This document shows, piece by piece, positions 18,871-28,873 of a stretch of DNA of 64,000 nt (positions within the stretch are counted from its first letter, which is position 1; each line of letters opens with the position of its first letter). The position numbers and the translations under genes were made by a program. Origin of the DNA: Vibrio intestinalis (GTDB lineage Bacteria > Pseudomonadota > Gammaproteobacteria > Enterobacterales > Vibrionaceae); the NCBI RefSeq assembly GCF_025195085.2, contig NZ_JANAVY020000001.1:62001-126000 (forward strand). The letters are read 5' to 3'. The notes beneath the pieces were generated by a model. The model ran no database searches and was not told the origin of the DNA. It was given only the letters and a program-made list of their open reading frames with translations.

Positions 18871-19640
18871 TGGCATCGAACTTACGATACCAATTAGAAC
18901 TTTTCTGGCTGGCATTGGGTTTCTTTTCTCGAATTCCAATTCCAGCCAATACCCTATACAGTGAACAACGCATGAACCAAGCCGGACGTTACTTTGGCTT
19001 GGTTGGTTGCGTAATAGGCGCGATTTGCGCCTTAACGTATTTCTTGTTTTCCCTTTTGTTTCCTGTATCCGTCGCTGTGTTTCTTACCATGGTCGTTAGC
19101 TTATTGCTTACAGGTGCATTTCATGAAGATGGCTTAACTGATATGGCTGATGGTATTGGTGGTGGAATGACGCTAGAAAAGCGTTTGACCATCATGAAAG
19201 ATAGCCGTATTGGTACTTATGGCGCGTCGGCACTGATCATGGCCTTGCTTGGTAAATTTGTGTTGCTTACTGAACTAGCACAAAGCGTTGATTTACTGGT
19301 GATCATTTTGGTGGCTTACACCGTGAGCCGCTGCGTAGCGGCGACGCTTATCTATGATATGGAGTACGTGAGTGACCCAGATAGCAGCAAAAGCAAGCCA
19401 TTAGCCAATCGCCAAAGCCAGTCAGAGCTTGCGATCATCATTGCTACCGCTATTTGTGCCAGCTTGCTGCTTGATGTGCAGATTGCGCTCAGTGTGTTGG
19501 TTGTTGCTGTGGTATTTCGCGCAGCATTTAAACGCTGGTTAAACAAGCGTTTAGGCGGCTTTACTGGCGATTGCTTAGGCGGGGCGCAGCAATTAACCGA
19601 GCTTCTCATTTACCTTGTAGTGTTAGCGTGGGTGTCATGA
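18870..19640 (+). CDS. cobS: Adenosylcobinamide-GDP ribazoletransferase CobS
   Basis: Integral membrane cobalamin synthase that joins adenosylcobinamide-GDP with alpha-ribazole. 256 aa, six or seven helices. Contains the conserved FFSRIPIP region near the N-terminus and the metal-binding [15 protein letters not shown]. The ATG overlaps the cobT stop by one base and the end overlaps cobU by four, so it is translationally coupled to both. Confidence 0.94.
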   Translation: MASNLRYQLELFWLALGFFSRIPIPANTLYSEQRMNQAGRYFGLVGCVIGAICALTYFLFSLLFPVSVAVFLTMVVSLLLTGAFHEDGLTDMADGIGGGMTLEKRLTIMKDSRIGTYGASALIMALLGKFVLLTELAQSVDLLVIILVAYTVSRCVAATLIYDMEYVSDPDSSKSKPLANRQSQSELAIIIATAICASLLLDVQIALSVLVVAVVFRAAFKRWLNKRLGGFTGDCLGGAQQLTELLIYLVVLAWVS

Positions 19641-20164
19641 GTATTCATTTAGTATTGGGCGGTGCGCGGTCGGGCAAATCCAGCTTTGCAGAGAGACAAG
19701 TGATCGAGCAGAGCGAGTTAAATCGCCACTATATTGCGACAGCTATCGCATTTGACAAAGAGATGGAGCAGAGGATTGCTCATCATCAAGCAGGGCGAGA
19801 TGACCTTTGGCAACTTCATGAATGCCCAATTAATATTGCAGCGCTATTAGAGTCATTTAATTCTAATGATATTGTGTTGGTCGATTGCTTAACCTTGTGG
19901 TTGAACAATGTCATTTTTGCTGACGGCGAGACAGCTTCTAGTGAGCAAATCTCTTCAATGGTGGATCAGTTAGTTATTGCTTTGCAAAATACTAAAGCGC
20001 AAGTGGTGTTGGTTTCAAATGAGGTTGGCCTTGGCGTCATACCTATGGGTGAAGTGACTCGCCTTTACGTCGACCACGCTGGTTGGATGAACCAAGCCAT
20101 TGCCAAAGTCGCTAGCCAAGTGACGTTTGTCGCCGCAGGCTTACCGATGAAACTTAAAGGATAG
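19637..20164 (+). CDS. cobU: Adenosylcobinamide kinase/guanylyltransferase CobU
   Basis: Bifunctional enzyme that phosphorylates adenosylcobinamide and transfers GMP to it, feeding CobS. 175 aa from the ATG in the ATGA overlap with cobS; an upstream extension is open but inside cobS. P-loop [12 protein letters not shown] at residues 8-19, then RHYIATA, the histidine segment RIAHHQAGR, and [10 protein letters not shown] as the Walker B-like strand. Adenosylcobinamide here must come from salvage, since no early corrin-ring genes are in the window. Confidence 0.94.
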   Translation: MSIHLVLGGARSGKSSFAERQVIEQSELNRHYIATAIAFDKEMEQRIAHHQAGRDDLWQLHECPINIAALLESFNSNDIVLVDCLTLWLNNVIFADGETASSEQISSMVDQLVIALQNTKAQVVLVSNEVGLGVIPMGEVTRLYVDHAGWMNQAIAKVASQVTFVAAGLPMKLKG

Positions 20165-20165
20165 C

Positions 20166-20783
20166 ATGGTGAAAACCGTAAACATTTATCTGTTAAGGCA
20201 TGGTAAGACGCAAGCAGAGCCTGGCTTATGTGGTTCTAGTGATGTGTTAGTGAGTGAACAACACCAAAATGAGATTGCAAAGGCCATCATTGAGAAAGCC
20301 CTCGATATTCAGCATATTATTACTTCACCCTTGCGCCGCTGCAGTGATTTAGCAGATAAATTACAGCAACATAGCTCAGCGAAATTACAACAAAACAAAC
20401 AACTGCAAGAGATGCATTTTGGTGATTTTGATGGCATCCCGTTTGAGCAACTCAAAGCGCACTGGCCGTTACTTGAGCAATTTTGGCAGCAGCCTGCAAA
20501 GGTAACTCTACCCAATGCCGAGCCTTTGGCTGATTTCTATCTGCGCGTATCACAAGCATGGCATAAGCTGGTGGAAGAGGCCGAGCAAGACACTTTGGTT
20601 GTGTGTCATGGTGGCACAGTGCGTATGATTTTAGCGGATATTTTAGCGTTAGATTGGCAAAACCCGACACTGTATTCTCGGTTGCAAATTAACCATCATT
20701 CACTGACGCATATAAAAATTACCAAAGCAGAGCAAAATTACATCCAAGTGTGTGCGATTGGCACGCCTCTGAGTTTTGAATAA
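20166..20783 (+). CDS. cobC: Alpha-ribazole phosphatase CobC-like
   Basis: Histidine-phosphatase family; 205 aa. The catalytic motif LLRHGKTQ is at the N-terminus, with SPLRRCSDLA, MHFGDFDG and the second conserved His in VCHGGTVRM. In the cobTSU context its likely reaction is removal of phosphate from alpha-ribazole-5'-phosphate or adenosylcobalamin phosphate. It starts one base after the cobU stop and is the last cob gene. Confidence 0.88.
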   Translation: MVKTVNIYLLRHGKTQAEPGLCGSSDVLVSEQHQNEIAKAIIEKALDIQHIITSPLRRCSDLADKLQQHSSAKLQQNKQLQEMHFGDFDGIPFEQLKAHWPLLEQFWQQPAKVTLPNAEPLADFYLRVSQAWHKLVEEAEQDTLVVCHGGTVRMILADILALDWQNPTLYSRLQINHHSLTHIKITKAEQNYIQVCAIGTPLSFE

Positions 20784-20794
20784 AGGAATTTGAA

Positions 20795-22582
20795 ATGACA
20801 GCAAGTTGGAACCTATCTATCGCCTATCAGAGCTTATCTGATGACAAAATTGCTCAAGACATCGAGCTTATTCAACAGTGTATTGATGTACTAAAACTGC
20901 ACGTTGAGCGCCGTGATTTAACGAGCGTGACTCAAAACGCGATTCAAACCCGAGAAGCGGCTGGTAAACTACTCGCCACCATAAACACATTTGCTCAATG
21001 CCATGCTTCAGTAGATGCCAACAATAGTGAAGCTAAAAGCCTGATTGGTAAATTGGCCAAATTAAGCTCTGAACTTTCGCAAGCTTATACGCCATACCAA
21101 GATGTTCTCGCTAATGCCGATTTAGAGTTTATTCAACAGGTACTCGATCACGAAAGTGGCGATGTTTACGGCCAAGCATTTGCCATTGCATGTGATAGAA
21201 AAATCGCCGCAACAAAGCTTGCAGTGCAAGAAGAGCAGTTGCTCGCTGCGATGAGTGTCGATGGCCGTGATGCTTGGGGGCGCATGTACGACAACATTAC
21301 TGGTTCGCTACAAATTAAACTCGAAGATGGTACTGAATTGGGTTTCTCTCAGGCTGCTAGCCTTTTGTATGGTGTCGAGTTTGATAAGCAGGAGCAAGTG
21401 TGGAGAGCGATTCAAAATGCGATGGCCTCAAACCAACAAGCCTTTGCTGCGATTTTAAATGCCTTGGCAGGTTGGCGCTTAACAGAATACGAAAAGCGCT
21501 CTAACCTTGTGGATGTGCATTTCCTTGATCCTAGCTTGCATGAAAGCCGCATTGAACAGCCAACACTAACGGCAATGATGGATACCGCAAAAGCGAACCG
21601 AGAGGTTGGCCAAAAGGCAGGCTTGTTGATGGCTAAGGTACATGGCCTGGCTGAAATGAAGCCTTGGAATCACTTAGCAGGTATGCCGAATTTACAAGCC
21701 GATCAGCCTGCGGTTGAATACAGCTTCGATGATGCTATTGAAGTGATCAAACAAGCATTCGCAACGGTAGACGCAGAGATGGCAGAGTTTGTTCAAACCA
21801 TGGTCGATAATGGTTGGATTGATGCAGACCCTACACCAAATCGCCGTCTAGGTGCTTACTGCACTAAGTTTGCTGCAACAAGAACACCACTAGTGTTTAT
21901 GACTTGGGGCGGTAGCCGTTCTGATCTTATGACATTAGCTCATGAACTTGGGCACGCCTTCCATAACTGGGTTATGCGAGACATGCCTCTGTGTCAAACG
22001 CGCTACCCGATGACACTTGCCGAAACCGCTTCAATTTTCGCAGAAAACATTGTGCGTGATTACCTGTTAGAAAAAGCGCAAACCCGTGAAGAAAAACTAG
22101 AGATGCTGTGGGAAGAGCTTTCATCAGCCTATGCTCTGATGATTAATATCCCCGTGCGTTTTGAATTTGAAAAACGTTTCTACCAGCAGCGCAGTGAAGG
22201 GGAGCTAGATGCAAACCAACTTTGTGAGCTCATGAGCGAAACGTGGCGCGAATGGTATGGTGATTCAATGCAAGAGACAGACCCATACTTTTGGGCGAGT
22301 AAACTGCATTTCTCCATTTCTCAGGTGAGTTTTTACAACTACCCATACTTGTTTGGCTTCTTGTTCAGTAAAGGCGTATATGCGCAGCGAGCAGAGAAGG
22401 GCGAGAATTTCTATTCAAACTACGTAGAACTGCTCAGAGACACTGGTTCGATGATGGCGGAAGATGTGGTGGAGCGTCATTTGGGGATGGATTTGAGCAA
22501 AGCGGATTTTTGGCAGCAAAGTATCGATATGGTGGCTGAGAAAGTTTCTCATTTTGAGGCTTTACTCGCGCAACCGAGCTAA
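20795..22582 (+). CDS. M3-family oligoendopeptidase (PepF-like)
   Basis: Cytoplasmic zinc oligopeptidase; 595 aa, full length. The zinc site HELGHAFHNW is near residue 385, with the third ligand Glu in LAETASIFAE. An AAAGGAATTTGAA ribosome site precedes the ATG. It begins 11 bp after cobC, so it may be read through from the cob operon though its work, cutting short peptides, is unrelated. Confidence 0.88.
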   Translation: MTASWNLSIAYQSLSDDKIAQDIELIQQCIDVLKLHVERRDLTSVTQNAIQTREAAGKLLATINTFAQCHASVDANNSEAKSLIGKLAKLSSELSQAYTPYQDVLANADLEFIQQVLDHESGDVYGQAFAIACDRKIAATKLAVQEEQLLAAMSVDGRDAWGRMYDNITGSLQIKLEDGTELGFSQAASLLYGVEFDKQEQVWRAIQNAMASNQQAFAAILNALAGWRLTEYEKRSNLVDVHFLDPSLHESRIEQPTLTAMMDTAKANREVGQKAGLLMAKVHGLAEMKPWNHLAGMPNLQADQPAVEYSFDDAIEVIKQAFATVDAEMAEFVQTMVDNGWIDADPTPNRRLGAYCTKFAATRTPLVFMTWGGSRSDLMTLAHELGHAFHNWVMRDMPLCQTRYPMTLAETASIFAENIVRDYLLEKAQTREEKLEMLWEELSSAYALMINIPVRFEFEKRFYQQRSEGELDANQLCELMSETWREWYGDSMQETDPYFWASKLHFSISQVSFYNYPYLFGFLFSKGVYAQRAEKGENFYSNYVELLRDTGSMMAEDVVERHLGMDLSKADFWQQSIDMVAEKVSHFEALLAQPS

Positions 22583-22644
22583 TCGAATCGCTCAACCCGC
22601 CCTAGATCAACAAATCGTCATTTTATCTTATGATACTATGGTTT

Positions 22645-22670
22645 AGCAGAGCTTTTGCTCTGCTTGTTTG
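22645..22670 (+). terminator. Terminator after the M3 peptidase
   Basis: Perfect stem AGCAGAGC / GCTCTGCT (22645-22652 and 22657-22664), loop TTTT, tail TGTTTG. A second hairpin GCACGAT / ATCGTGC (22693-22699, 22704-22710) follows without a T-run. Confidence 0.7.
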
Positions 22671-22831
22671 TACAGCATACGCTTTCTATTCTGCACGATT
22701 TGTATCGTGCGGCGCGACAATTTTATATATTTACGATGAAGCACGCTATTTCTATCAATAAGTGCGATCGCGACGACAAAAATTGTCAGAACATTTCTTT
22801 AACATACCGCTGTGCAATAAAGGAGTAGCGC

Positions 22832-23860
22832 ATGACGAAGACATTCTTTCGCCAATCTTTTCTTTTTGACAGCTTAGACTTAGCAAATGACGTAGCGGAA
22901 CAAGAGAAAACCGTTGCGGCAGGTACAAAACTAAAACTGCATCAACGTGGGGTACTTGAAGTTATCCCTGCTAATTTAGATGAGCAGAGCAAGCACATCG
23001 TGATCTCTTGTGGTGTACACGGTGATGAAACCGCGCCAATGGAGCTTGTCGATCGTGTGATTGAAGATATCCAGACTGGATTTCAACCTGTTAACCATCG
23101 TTTGTTATTTATCATCGCTCACCCTGAAGCGACCAACGCGCATACTCGATATATCCAAACTAACCTTAATCGCCTGTTTGATGAGAAGGCTCATGAGCCA
23201 ACTAAAGAGCTAGCGATTGCAGATCAGTTAAAGAAGGTCTTACAAGATTTCTTCCGTGGTACTCAAGAGTCGCAGCGTTGGCATTTGGATCTTCATTGTG
23301 CCATTCGCGCTTCACGTCATTACACCTTTGTGGTGAGCCCTAAGTCACGTCATCCGGTTCGTAGTAAAGCATTGATGGACTTTGTTCATAGTGCTCACAT
23401 TGAAGCTGTTTTGTTCTCAAACGCACCTTCAAGCACCTTTAGTTGGTACAGCGCTGAGCAATTTGCCGCGCAAGCACTTACTGTAGAATTAGGCCGTGTA
23501 GCCGAAATTGGCAGCAATGATTTGAACAAGTTAGTGGCCTTTGATTTGGCGATTCGTGACCTTATCGCAGCTACCGATGCTGAGCATTTACCGCGTAAGC
23601 CAATCATGTACCGTGTTAGTCGAACCATTGTTCGTTTACATCAAGATTTCGACTTCTTATTCGATGACAACATCGAAAATTTCACCTCGTTTAAGCATGG
23701 TGAAGTGTTTGGTCACGATGGTGAAAAACCATTAATGGCTAAGAATGAGGGAGAGGCGATTGTCTTCCCGAATCGTAATGTCGAGATAGGTCAGCGAGCA
23801 GCGCTGATGATATGTCCGGTTCAAGTTCGTTATGAAGCCGGTCAAATCGTCTACGATTAA
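22832..23860 (+). CDS. astE: Succinylglutamate desuccinylase AstE
   Basis: Zinc enzyme that splits N-succinylglutamate into succinate and glutamate, the last step of the arginine succinyltransferase pathway. 342 aa, normal for AstE. Zinc-binding HGDET with ISCGVHGDETAP near residue 55, the third ligand His in DLHCAIR, and the C-terminal VFPNRNVEIGQRAALM. GGAG precedes the ATG at good distance. It stands apart from other ast genes, with terminators on both sides. Confidence 0.92.
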   Translation: MTKTFFRQSFLFDSLDLANDVAEQEKTVAAGTKLKLHQRGVLEVIPANLDEQSKHIVISCGVHGDETAPMELVDRVIEDIQTGFQPVNHRLLFIIAHPEATNAHTRYIQTNLNRLFDEKAHEPTKELAIADQLKKVLQDFFRGTQESQRWHLDLHCAIRASRHYTFVVSPKSRHPVRSKALMDFVHSAHIEAVLFSNAPSSTFSWYSAEQFAAQALTVELGRVAEIGSNDLNKLVAFDLAIRDLIAATDAEHLPRKPIMYRVSRTIVRLHQDFDFLFDDNIENFTSFKHGEVFGHDGEKPLMAKNEGEAIVFPNRNVEIGQRAALMICPVQVRYEAGQIVYD

Positions 23861-23891
23861 CTGATTGATTACACCTTTTACTTTCTATTCA

Positions 23892-23924
23892 AATGGCTTA
23901 ACGGTATCGTTAAGCCATTATTTT
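23892..23924 (+). terminator. Terminator after astE
   Basis: Perfect 12-bp stem AATGGCTTAACG / CGTTAAGCCATT (23892-23903 and 23908-23919), 4-base loop, tail ATTTTAT. Confidence 0.85.
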
Positions 23925-23962
23925 ATCTATCGTCATCAATTGGATTGAACGCTACACCCGCT

Positions 23963-24958
23963 ATGGAATTTTCCCAACTGCTGATTCGAAAACATACTCG
24001 ATGGCAGCGCTCTATTGTTTTTCTCACTATAACACTGCTGTTAATTAGTAGTGTTTACCTAATGGTTGGCGAGATTTTCATCAACCCGTTTTCAGAGCTT
24101 ACTCAACTTCAACAACAATTAGTGGCGCAATTGCGCCTGCCTCGTTTACTGGCTGCAATTGCGATTGGTGCTTCATTAGCGCTGTCAGGCGCGGTACTGC
24201 AAGTATTGCTTGGCAACGTGTTAGCAGAGCCGGGTGTGCTGGGTATTTCTGGAGGCGCGAGCGTTATGATGGTCTTGGTGATGTTTTTCTTTCCATTGCT
24301 CGCAACGCCATTTGGCTTCATGTTGGCGGCTATCGCCGGTGCGTTGCTGTTTACGCTTATCTTGGTCTCTATGGCAAAAGCTATGCGCTTAACCACGACG
24401 CGGTTGCTTTTAGTAGGTGTCGCGCTCGGTATTTTGGCAGGAGCCGTGGTGACGTGGGCATTCTATTTCAGTGACGATCTGAGCTTACGAGTTTTAATGT
24501 ATTGGTTGATGGGAAGTATTGGCGGAGCAAGCTGGTATCACCATGTGGTCACCTTAGCGGTTTTACCCGTCATGCTATGGCTTTGCTTCAAAGGCCCAGT
24601 GCTCGATAAGCTGATGATGGGTGAGTTGCACGCCAAACAACTTGGCTTAGATGTTGAAGGGCTGCGATGGAAGCTTATTCTCGCTGTCTCGATTCTAGTC
24701 GGCGGCTCAGTTGCCCTTGGGGGCATTATTGGTTTCGTTGGCTTGGTTGTACCCCATTTACTGCGTATGGCGCTTGGCAGTGAAAACCGCTTCTTATTGC
24801 CAATTTCAGCCCTTGCAGGCGCTTCTCTATTGGTGTTTGCGGATATTATTGCCCGTACTGCACTTGATTCTGCGGAATTGCCACTCGGGGTAGTGACAAC
24901 GACCATCGGTGCGCCGATATTCATTTGGATGTTGGTGAAAAATCATGATTCACGTTAA
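23963..24958 (+). CDS. btuC: Vitamin B12 ABC transporter permease BtuC
   Basis: Inner-membrane permease of the B12 importer BtuCDF; about 331 aa from ATG 23963. A TTG 18 bp earlier is an alternative; neither has a strong ribosome site. About ten helices. Family motifs are the [20 protein letters not shown] stretch and the coupling-region segment [16 protein letters not shown]. It overlaps btuD by 14 bp. There is no cobalamin riboswitch in the 100 bp before it. BtuF and BtuB are not in this window. Confidence 0.92.
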   Translation: MEFSQLLIRKHTRWQRSIVFLTITLLLISSVYLMVGEIFINPFSELTQLQQQLVAQLRLPRLLAAIAIGASLALSGAVLQVLLGNVLAEPGVLGISGGASVMMVLVMFFFPLLATPFGFMLAAIAGALLFTLILVSMAKAMRLTTTRLLLVGVALGILAGAVVTWAFYFSDDLSLRVLMYWLMGSIGGASWYHHVVTLAVLPVMLWLCFKGPVLDKLMMGELHAKQLGLDVEGLRWKLILAVSILVGGSVALGGIIGFVGLVVPHLLRMALGSENRFLLPISALAGASLLVFADIIARTALDSAELPLGVVTTTIGAPIFIWMLVKNHDSR

Positions 24959-25694
24959 TTCGCTTTCAGTAGGCTCGCGTCTTTTGCCGCTCTCTTTTGC
25001 TCTTGAGCAAGGTGAGATCCTGCATGTCATTGGCCCCAATGGCAGTGGTAAAAGTACCTTGTTGACTGCGCTATCAGGACTATTGACGTTTGAAGGGAAA
25101 GCCCAAATTGGTGCGTTAGATGTAGGCACCGCTTCGTTAGAGGCGCTGTCGAACTGCCGCGCATTTTTGAGCCAAAGTGATCGCCCAGCATTTAATTTAG
25201 AAGTGTCTCAATACATCTCGCTATCGATTCCTTTAGCTGCTGAAGTAGAAGAAGTGAATCGTGTGGTTGATGAGTTAGCTGGCATACTGAACATTCGCGA
25301 TAAATTGCATCGTTCGATTCATCATCTTTCGGGTGGGGAGTGGCAAAGGGTGCGCTTGTGCGCCATTTGTTTGCAAATTTGGCCGTCCCTCAACCCTCAC
25401 GCTAAGTTGCTCGTTCTAGATGAGCCGGCTGCGCCGTTAGATATTGGTCAAGAGACCTTGCTTTATCGCTTGATTGAACGGGTTGCACAGCTCGGTATTA
25501 CAGTCGTGATGTCTAACCACGATCTTAATCGAACGTTACAATACGCCAATAAAGCGCTTTTACTCAACCAAGGGGTGTTACATGCGGCGGGAGAGGTTGA
25601 ACAGGTGCTAGAGCCTAATCAACTGAGTGATGTGTTTGCTACTCAAGTCTCTAAAGCGCAAATGGGTGATAGGTCGGTATTGATTTTTGAATGA
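24945..25694 (+). CDS. btuD: Vitamin B12 ABC transporter ATPase BtuD
   Basis: ATPase that powers BtuC; 249 aa, the E. coli size. Walker [10 protein letters not shown] at residues 31-39, signature LSGGEWQR, Walker [13 protein letters not shown], and the switch His in MSNHDLN. It is translated from within the end of btuC, so the two are coupled. Together with the cobTSUC cluster it equips the cell to import and complete corrinoids. Confidence 0.93.
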   Translation: MIHVNSLSVGSRLLPLSFALEQGEILHVIGPNGSGKSTLLTALSGLLTFEGKAQIGALDVGTASLEALSNCRAFLSQSDRPAFNLEVSQYISLSIPLAAEVEEVNRVVDELAGILNIRDKLHRSIHHLSGGEWQRVRLCAICLQIWPSLNPHAKLLVLDEPAAPLDIGQETLLYRLIERVAQLGITVVMSNHDLNRTLQYANKALLLNQGVLHAAGEVEQVLEPNQLSDVFATQVSKAQMGDRSVLIFE

Positions 25695-25697
25695 TGG

Positions 25698-26213
25698 TTA
25701 AAGGTCTAGCCAGTATTCAAAGCAGTCGAGCGATTTTCCCTGTACCTGTGTAAATTCAGTTAAACGTTGTTTCTGCTTGAACCCATGATGCAAAAGCACT
25801 TTTTGCGAGCCAACATTGTTAACGGATGCGACGGCGACAATGCGTGAAAGTTTTCGCTGATTAGCCAGCTGTAATAATAGGCTGACCCCGCGCTTGGCCA
25901 CTCCATTACCGGCATAATGTTCACCAATGCGATAACCAACGAAAGCTTTGCCTGACTGCATGTCGATATGAGTGAGGTTGATTCGTCCTAATATCTCTTC
26001 GTTTCCACCTATCAACAAATATGGTTCGCCAAGCCCTTGGTGTTTATCAAGCAGTAGATTAGCGATATGAATCTGCACGCCAGTTAAGCTATAGAAATCC
26101 TTCTCCCTTGCGCTGATATGACGTTCGAACCAAGTTTGGTTTTCTAACTCAAACGCTAACAGTGGCTTCGCATCATGAATATCTAATGGCTTAAGTGTTA
26201 AATCTTGCAGCAA
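25698..26213 (-). CDS. GNAT-family N-acetyltransferase (RimJ/RimL-like)
   Basis: 171-aa acetyltransferase of the RimJ/RimL-like type: LTLKPLDIHDAKPLLAFE at the start, YRIGEHYAGNGVAKRGVSLL as the acetyl-CoA loop, and SQKVLLHHGFKQKQ at the end. I place the start at TTG 26213 because AAGGA lies seven bases before it. The frame stays open to 26282, but that extension covers the terminator of the upstream gene. Substrate unknown. Convergent with btuD with only three bases between. Confidence 0.75.
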   Translation of the reverse strand: MLQDLTLKPLDIHDAKPLLAFELENQTWFERHISAREKDFYSLTGVQIHIANLLLDKHQGLGEPYLLIGGNEEILGRINLTHIDMQSGKAFVGYRIGEHYAGNGVAKRGVSLLLQLANQRKLSRIVAVASVNNVGSQKVLLHHGFKQKQRLTEFTQVQGKSLDCFEYWLDL

Positions 26214-26249
26214 AGCGGCGTCCTTTGTGTGCGAATTTGATTGTCGTTT

Positions 26250-26279
26250 AAACAAAATAGCCGCCCAAAGGCGGCTATT
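26250..26279 (-). terminator. Minus-strand terminator after the MazG-like gene
   Basis: Perfect 10-bp stem AATAGCCGCC / GGCGGCTATT (26256-26265 and 26270-26279), 4-base loop, followed on the minus strand by TTGTTT. It supports a later start for the GNAT gene. Confidence 0.8.
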
Positions 26280-26301
26280 CAATCATCATTTGTTTACGCA
26301 T

Positions 26302-26877
26302 TTATCGCGTTAAAGGCTCTAGATCGGCAGGGCGGTAGTAAACTGACTTCAGTACTTTACCTGCACGAATAGTTTTCGCCTCTGAGACAAAATCTTCGGA
26401 ACATTTTGCAATAACGTAATCGCCTTTTTGTACGGCCATTAGCTTGATACCTTGTTTTGCGTAATGCGCTTCAGTATCAGCGTACTCTTGTTCGTTGCGG
26501 CAAACTTTACTCATGTTGCTTGAGTGCACTTCGTCCCAGCAAGGCACAAATTCAATGCCGCGATTCACTGCTACGTTCAGTAGGAGATCGATCAGGTAGC
26601 TGATGGCTAGGTTATCTTCAATCTTATCGTGACCAAGGTGCACAAGACGACCCATTAGTACGTAAACACTGTCGATGATGGCATCGGCTTGCTCTGTTTT
26701 GCAATCGGCTTCAGCTAATTCAGTCAGCTCTTCAATCGCTAGGGACGTGTGCAGTGTATCGGCTTTGTCGTCTAAGCTCTCTGGTGAGGCAACTGGCAGG
26801 TCAAATGTACTGCGGAACTCGGTGATATCACGGTAAAGGTGATCAAAAATCTCTTTAGTCAGTTTAGATAAATGCAT
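26302..26877 (-). CDS. MazG-like nucleotide pyrophosphohydrolase
   Basis: 191-aa protein of the all-alpha NTP pyrophosphatase (MazG/PRA-PH) superfamily. The metal-binding helices show AIEELTELAEAD and then EQADAIIDSVYVL, the EExxE...ExxD pattern. The C-terminal part (HSSNMSKVCRNEQEY) is found in related proteins acting on noncanonical or phosphoribosyl nucleotides. ATG 26877 fits the family start better than an upstream frame to 26952. Exact nucleotide substrate unknown. Confidence 0.75.
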   Translation of the reverse strand: MHLSKLTKEIFDHLYRDITEFRSTFDLPVASPESLDDKADTLHTSLAIEELTELAEADCKTEQADAIIDSVYVLMGRLVHLGHDKIEDNLAISYLIDLLLNVAVNRGIEFVPCWDEVHSSNMSKVCRNEQEYADTEAHYAKQGIKLMAVQKGDYVIAKCSEDFVSEAKTIRAGKVLKSVYYRPADLEPLTR

Positions 26878-26980
26878 GCGCTTAATCCGGCAAAAATTAC
26901 AATCGGGCAATACTAGCAAAGGCTGTAGGTGGCTGCCATGGGCAAGGATCAAATAGTGGGTTGTTCGAGTATGAAATCAC

Positions 26981-27015
26981 AAAACCTTGCGAATTTGTGT
27001 CATCCGCAAGGTTTT
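26981..27015 (-). terminator. Terminator after the MFS/DUF1415 pair
   Basis: Perfect 11-bp stem AAAACCTTGCG / CGCAAGGTTTT (26981-26991 and 27005-27015) with a 13-base loop, just beyond the stop of the DUF1415 gene. The minus-strand tail TTTTGTGATTT is T-rich. Confidence 0.7.
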
Positions 27016-27027
27016 ATTGAAGAGAAT

Positions 27028-27597
27028 TTAACCGAAAAGATAAGGGAACAGTGCTTGTTTTTCTTCTGCGGTCAATGCTTGAACACGAGCAATATTGGTA
27101 TCAGGTATCGCTTCTGGATTCGGGTAATGCTTGAGGACTTTTTCCATACTTTCTTCACGAATTAGGTGAAAGATAGGAAAAGGCGCGCGATTGGTTAAGT
27201 TGTCAGCATCATCAGGCTGACTGTCGGCAAAGCAATAATCTGGATGGAAAGTGGCTACTTGATAGATGCCTTGCCAATTTTGCTGCTTAATCAAGGCTTC
27301 GACCCAATCAATGAACATGTTGTAGTCCCAAAAATCGCCCAGCATATTAGGTACGGCGACTAAGGTGGTCTCTAATTCTTTAACTGGCGTATCGTCTAAG
27401 CGAAGCAATTGATTAAAAATGTCTTCAAGTAGCTTGTCTTCAGTTTCTGCTTGGCTAACAAAAATATCGATCTGATTGTTTCGTTGTGGCTTTGCTGCAA
27501 ATGGGCAAAGGTTAAGGCCGATAACGACATCATCTAACCATTGATTTACTTGCTTGGCGACGATTGCGTTATCCATTGTTGAGCTTGGGTTAGTCAT
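27028..27597 (-). CDS. DUF1415-family protein
   Basis: 189-aa cytoplasmic protein of DUF1415, function unknown. Recognised by the N-terminal VNQWLDDVVIGLNLCPFA, the FWDYNMFIDWVE segment and ATFHPDYCFAD with RAPFPIFHLIREES. Its ATG overlaps the stop of the MFS gene (ATGA), so both are on one transcript. Confidence 0.85.
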   Translation of the reverse strand: MTNPSSTMDNAIVAKQVNQWLDDVVIGLNLCPFAAKPQRNNQIDIFVSQAETEDKLLEDIFNQLLRLDDTPVKELETTLVAVPNMLGDFWDYNMFIDWVEALIKQQNWQGIYQVATFHPDYCFADSQPDDADNLTNRAPFPIFHLIREESMEKVLKHYPNPEAIPDTNIARVQALTAEEKQALFPYLFG

Positions 27598-28835
27598 GGT
27601 GCTTCCATTTTTTTGTTTGCGCCAAGGATAGCAGTTTTTGTTGTCTTAGGCTGAGCTTTTGATTGACGTTTCAATTTTGCTGTTAGGCTAAACATTAACG
27701 CGTATAAACCGCTTCCGCCCACAATCACCCATGCCCAGCCACCATGCTGCCAACAATAGATTAAGAAGAAGCCGCCAAGACTGCCACCAATGTAATAGTG
27801 AACAAGGTACAAAGCGGTAGCCGTCGCTTTGGCTCGTTTGGCGTGCTGGCTTACCCATGCATAAGCAAGCGTGTGGGTAAAGAATGCGCCGAAGCTAACT
27901 AGAAGTAAGCCGAAAATCATAAAGCTGAGGTGGTCAACATACGCTACAAGCATACCCAGTAAGCTGATTGCTGCGCCTAATATCATCCCATCTACTGGGT
28001 GGTTGTATTGCTTCCACTGCGCAGTGAGTTTCGAGCTGACAGTACCGGCCAAATAACAAAGGAAAATCATTGAAGCGAGGCCGATGGGAAGATTATGCGG
28101 CGCAGAAACAAGGCGAAAGCCCATCACAGAGTATAGATTAACGAACAGCGCAAAGTTAACGGCTCCTATCAACATCGCCAGTCGAAGCGAAGGATTAGCG
28201 AGGTGTGAGATGAGCGCTCTATTATGGTATCGCAACATACCTTTTTGCGGCTTAAAATGACGTTGAATAGGGAGCCAGTAGCAAACTAATGCCGTGCCAA
28301 GCAGTGAAAGGGCAGCCATCACAACCACAGCCAGCTGCCAGCCAAGTGCATCGGTCAATGTACCACCAAGAATTCGGCCAGAGATTCCGCCTAAAGAATT
28401 GGCTGCAATGTAAGTGCCTATCGCATGAGCGAATGCTTTTTCGGACAACTCTTCCACCATGTAGGCCACGGCTACCGAGGTAAATGCCGCTAGAGATACT
28501 CCCATTAAGGCGCGACAAATCACCAAACTCAATAAGCTGTTAGTAAGCAGCATCGTCAATCCGATTGCTGGCATAGCTAGCAGCCCAATCAACATTACTC
28601 GTCGTCTTCCGATACTTTCAGAGGCCACGGCCCAAGGCACTAAACAAACCGATAGCGCTAATGTTGAGGCGGCAAAAATCCAGTTAACTTGGGTTTCAGA
28701 CACAGCGAAATAATTGGCCATGTACGGCAGCATAGGCTGAAACAAGTAGAGATTACAAAACACGATAAATGAACCTAAAGCGAGGCTAATAGTCACGCGT
28801 TTGTATTGAGAAGTGCCGAGTTCGATCATAGTCAT
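27594..28835 (-). CDS. MFS transporter, YnfM-like
   Basis: 413-aa, 12-helix major facilitator. The A-like loop motif SESIGRRRVMLIG lies between helices 2 and 3, and AFTSVAVAYMVEEL and NSLGGISGRILGGTLTDALG are typical of the YnfM-like group. Substrate is unknown. The divergent LysR gene 90 bp away is the probable regulator, an arrangement also seen in E. coli (ynfL/ynfM). Start could also be the second Met (28829). Confidence 0.85.
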   Translation of the reverse strand: MTMIELGTSQYKRVTISLALGSFIVFCNLYLFQPMLPYMANYFAVSETQVNWIFAASTLALSVCLVPWAVASESIGRRRVMLIGLLAMPAIGLTMLLTNSLLSLVICRALMGVSLAAFTSVAVAYMVEELSEKAFAHAIGTYIAANSLGGISGRILGGTLTDALGWQLAVVVMAALSLLGTALVCYWLPIQRHFKPQKGMLRYHNRALISHLANPSLRLAMLIGAVNFALFVNLYSVMGFRLVSAPHNLPIGLASMIFLCYLAGTVSSKLTAQWKQYNHPVDGMILGAAISLLGMLVAYVDHLSFMIFGLLLVSFGAFFTHTLAYAWVSQHAKRAKATATALYLVHYYIGGSLGGFFLIYCWQHGGWAWVIVGGSGLYALMFSLTAKLKRQSKAQPKTTKTAILGANKKMEAP

Positions 28836-28873
28836 ACCTATTCGTTGATGTGATCAAAGTAGCAGCGCAATCG

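Noticed and set aside
23861..23962. Cobalamin riboswitch before btuC
   Set aside because: Only the astE terminator fits there; there is no B12-box sequence, nor one before the cob operon.
24109..24924. Two long minus-strand frames within btuC
   Set aside because: Antisense shadows of a high-GC membrane gene; Ser/Thr/Ala-rich with no domain.
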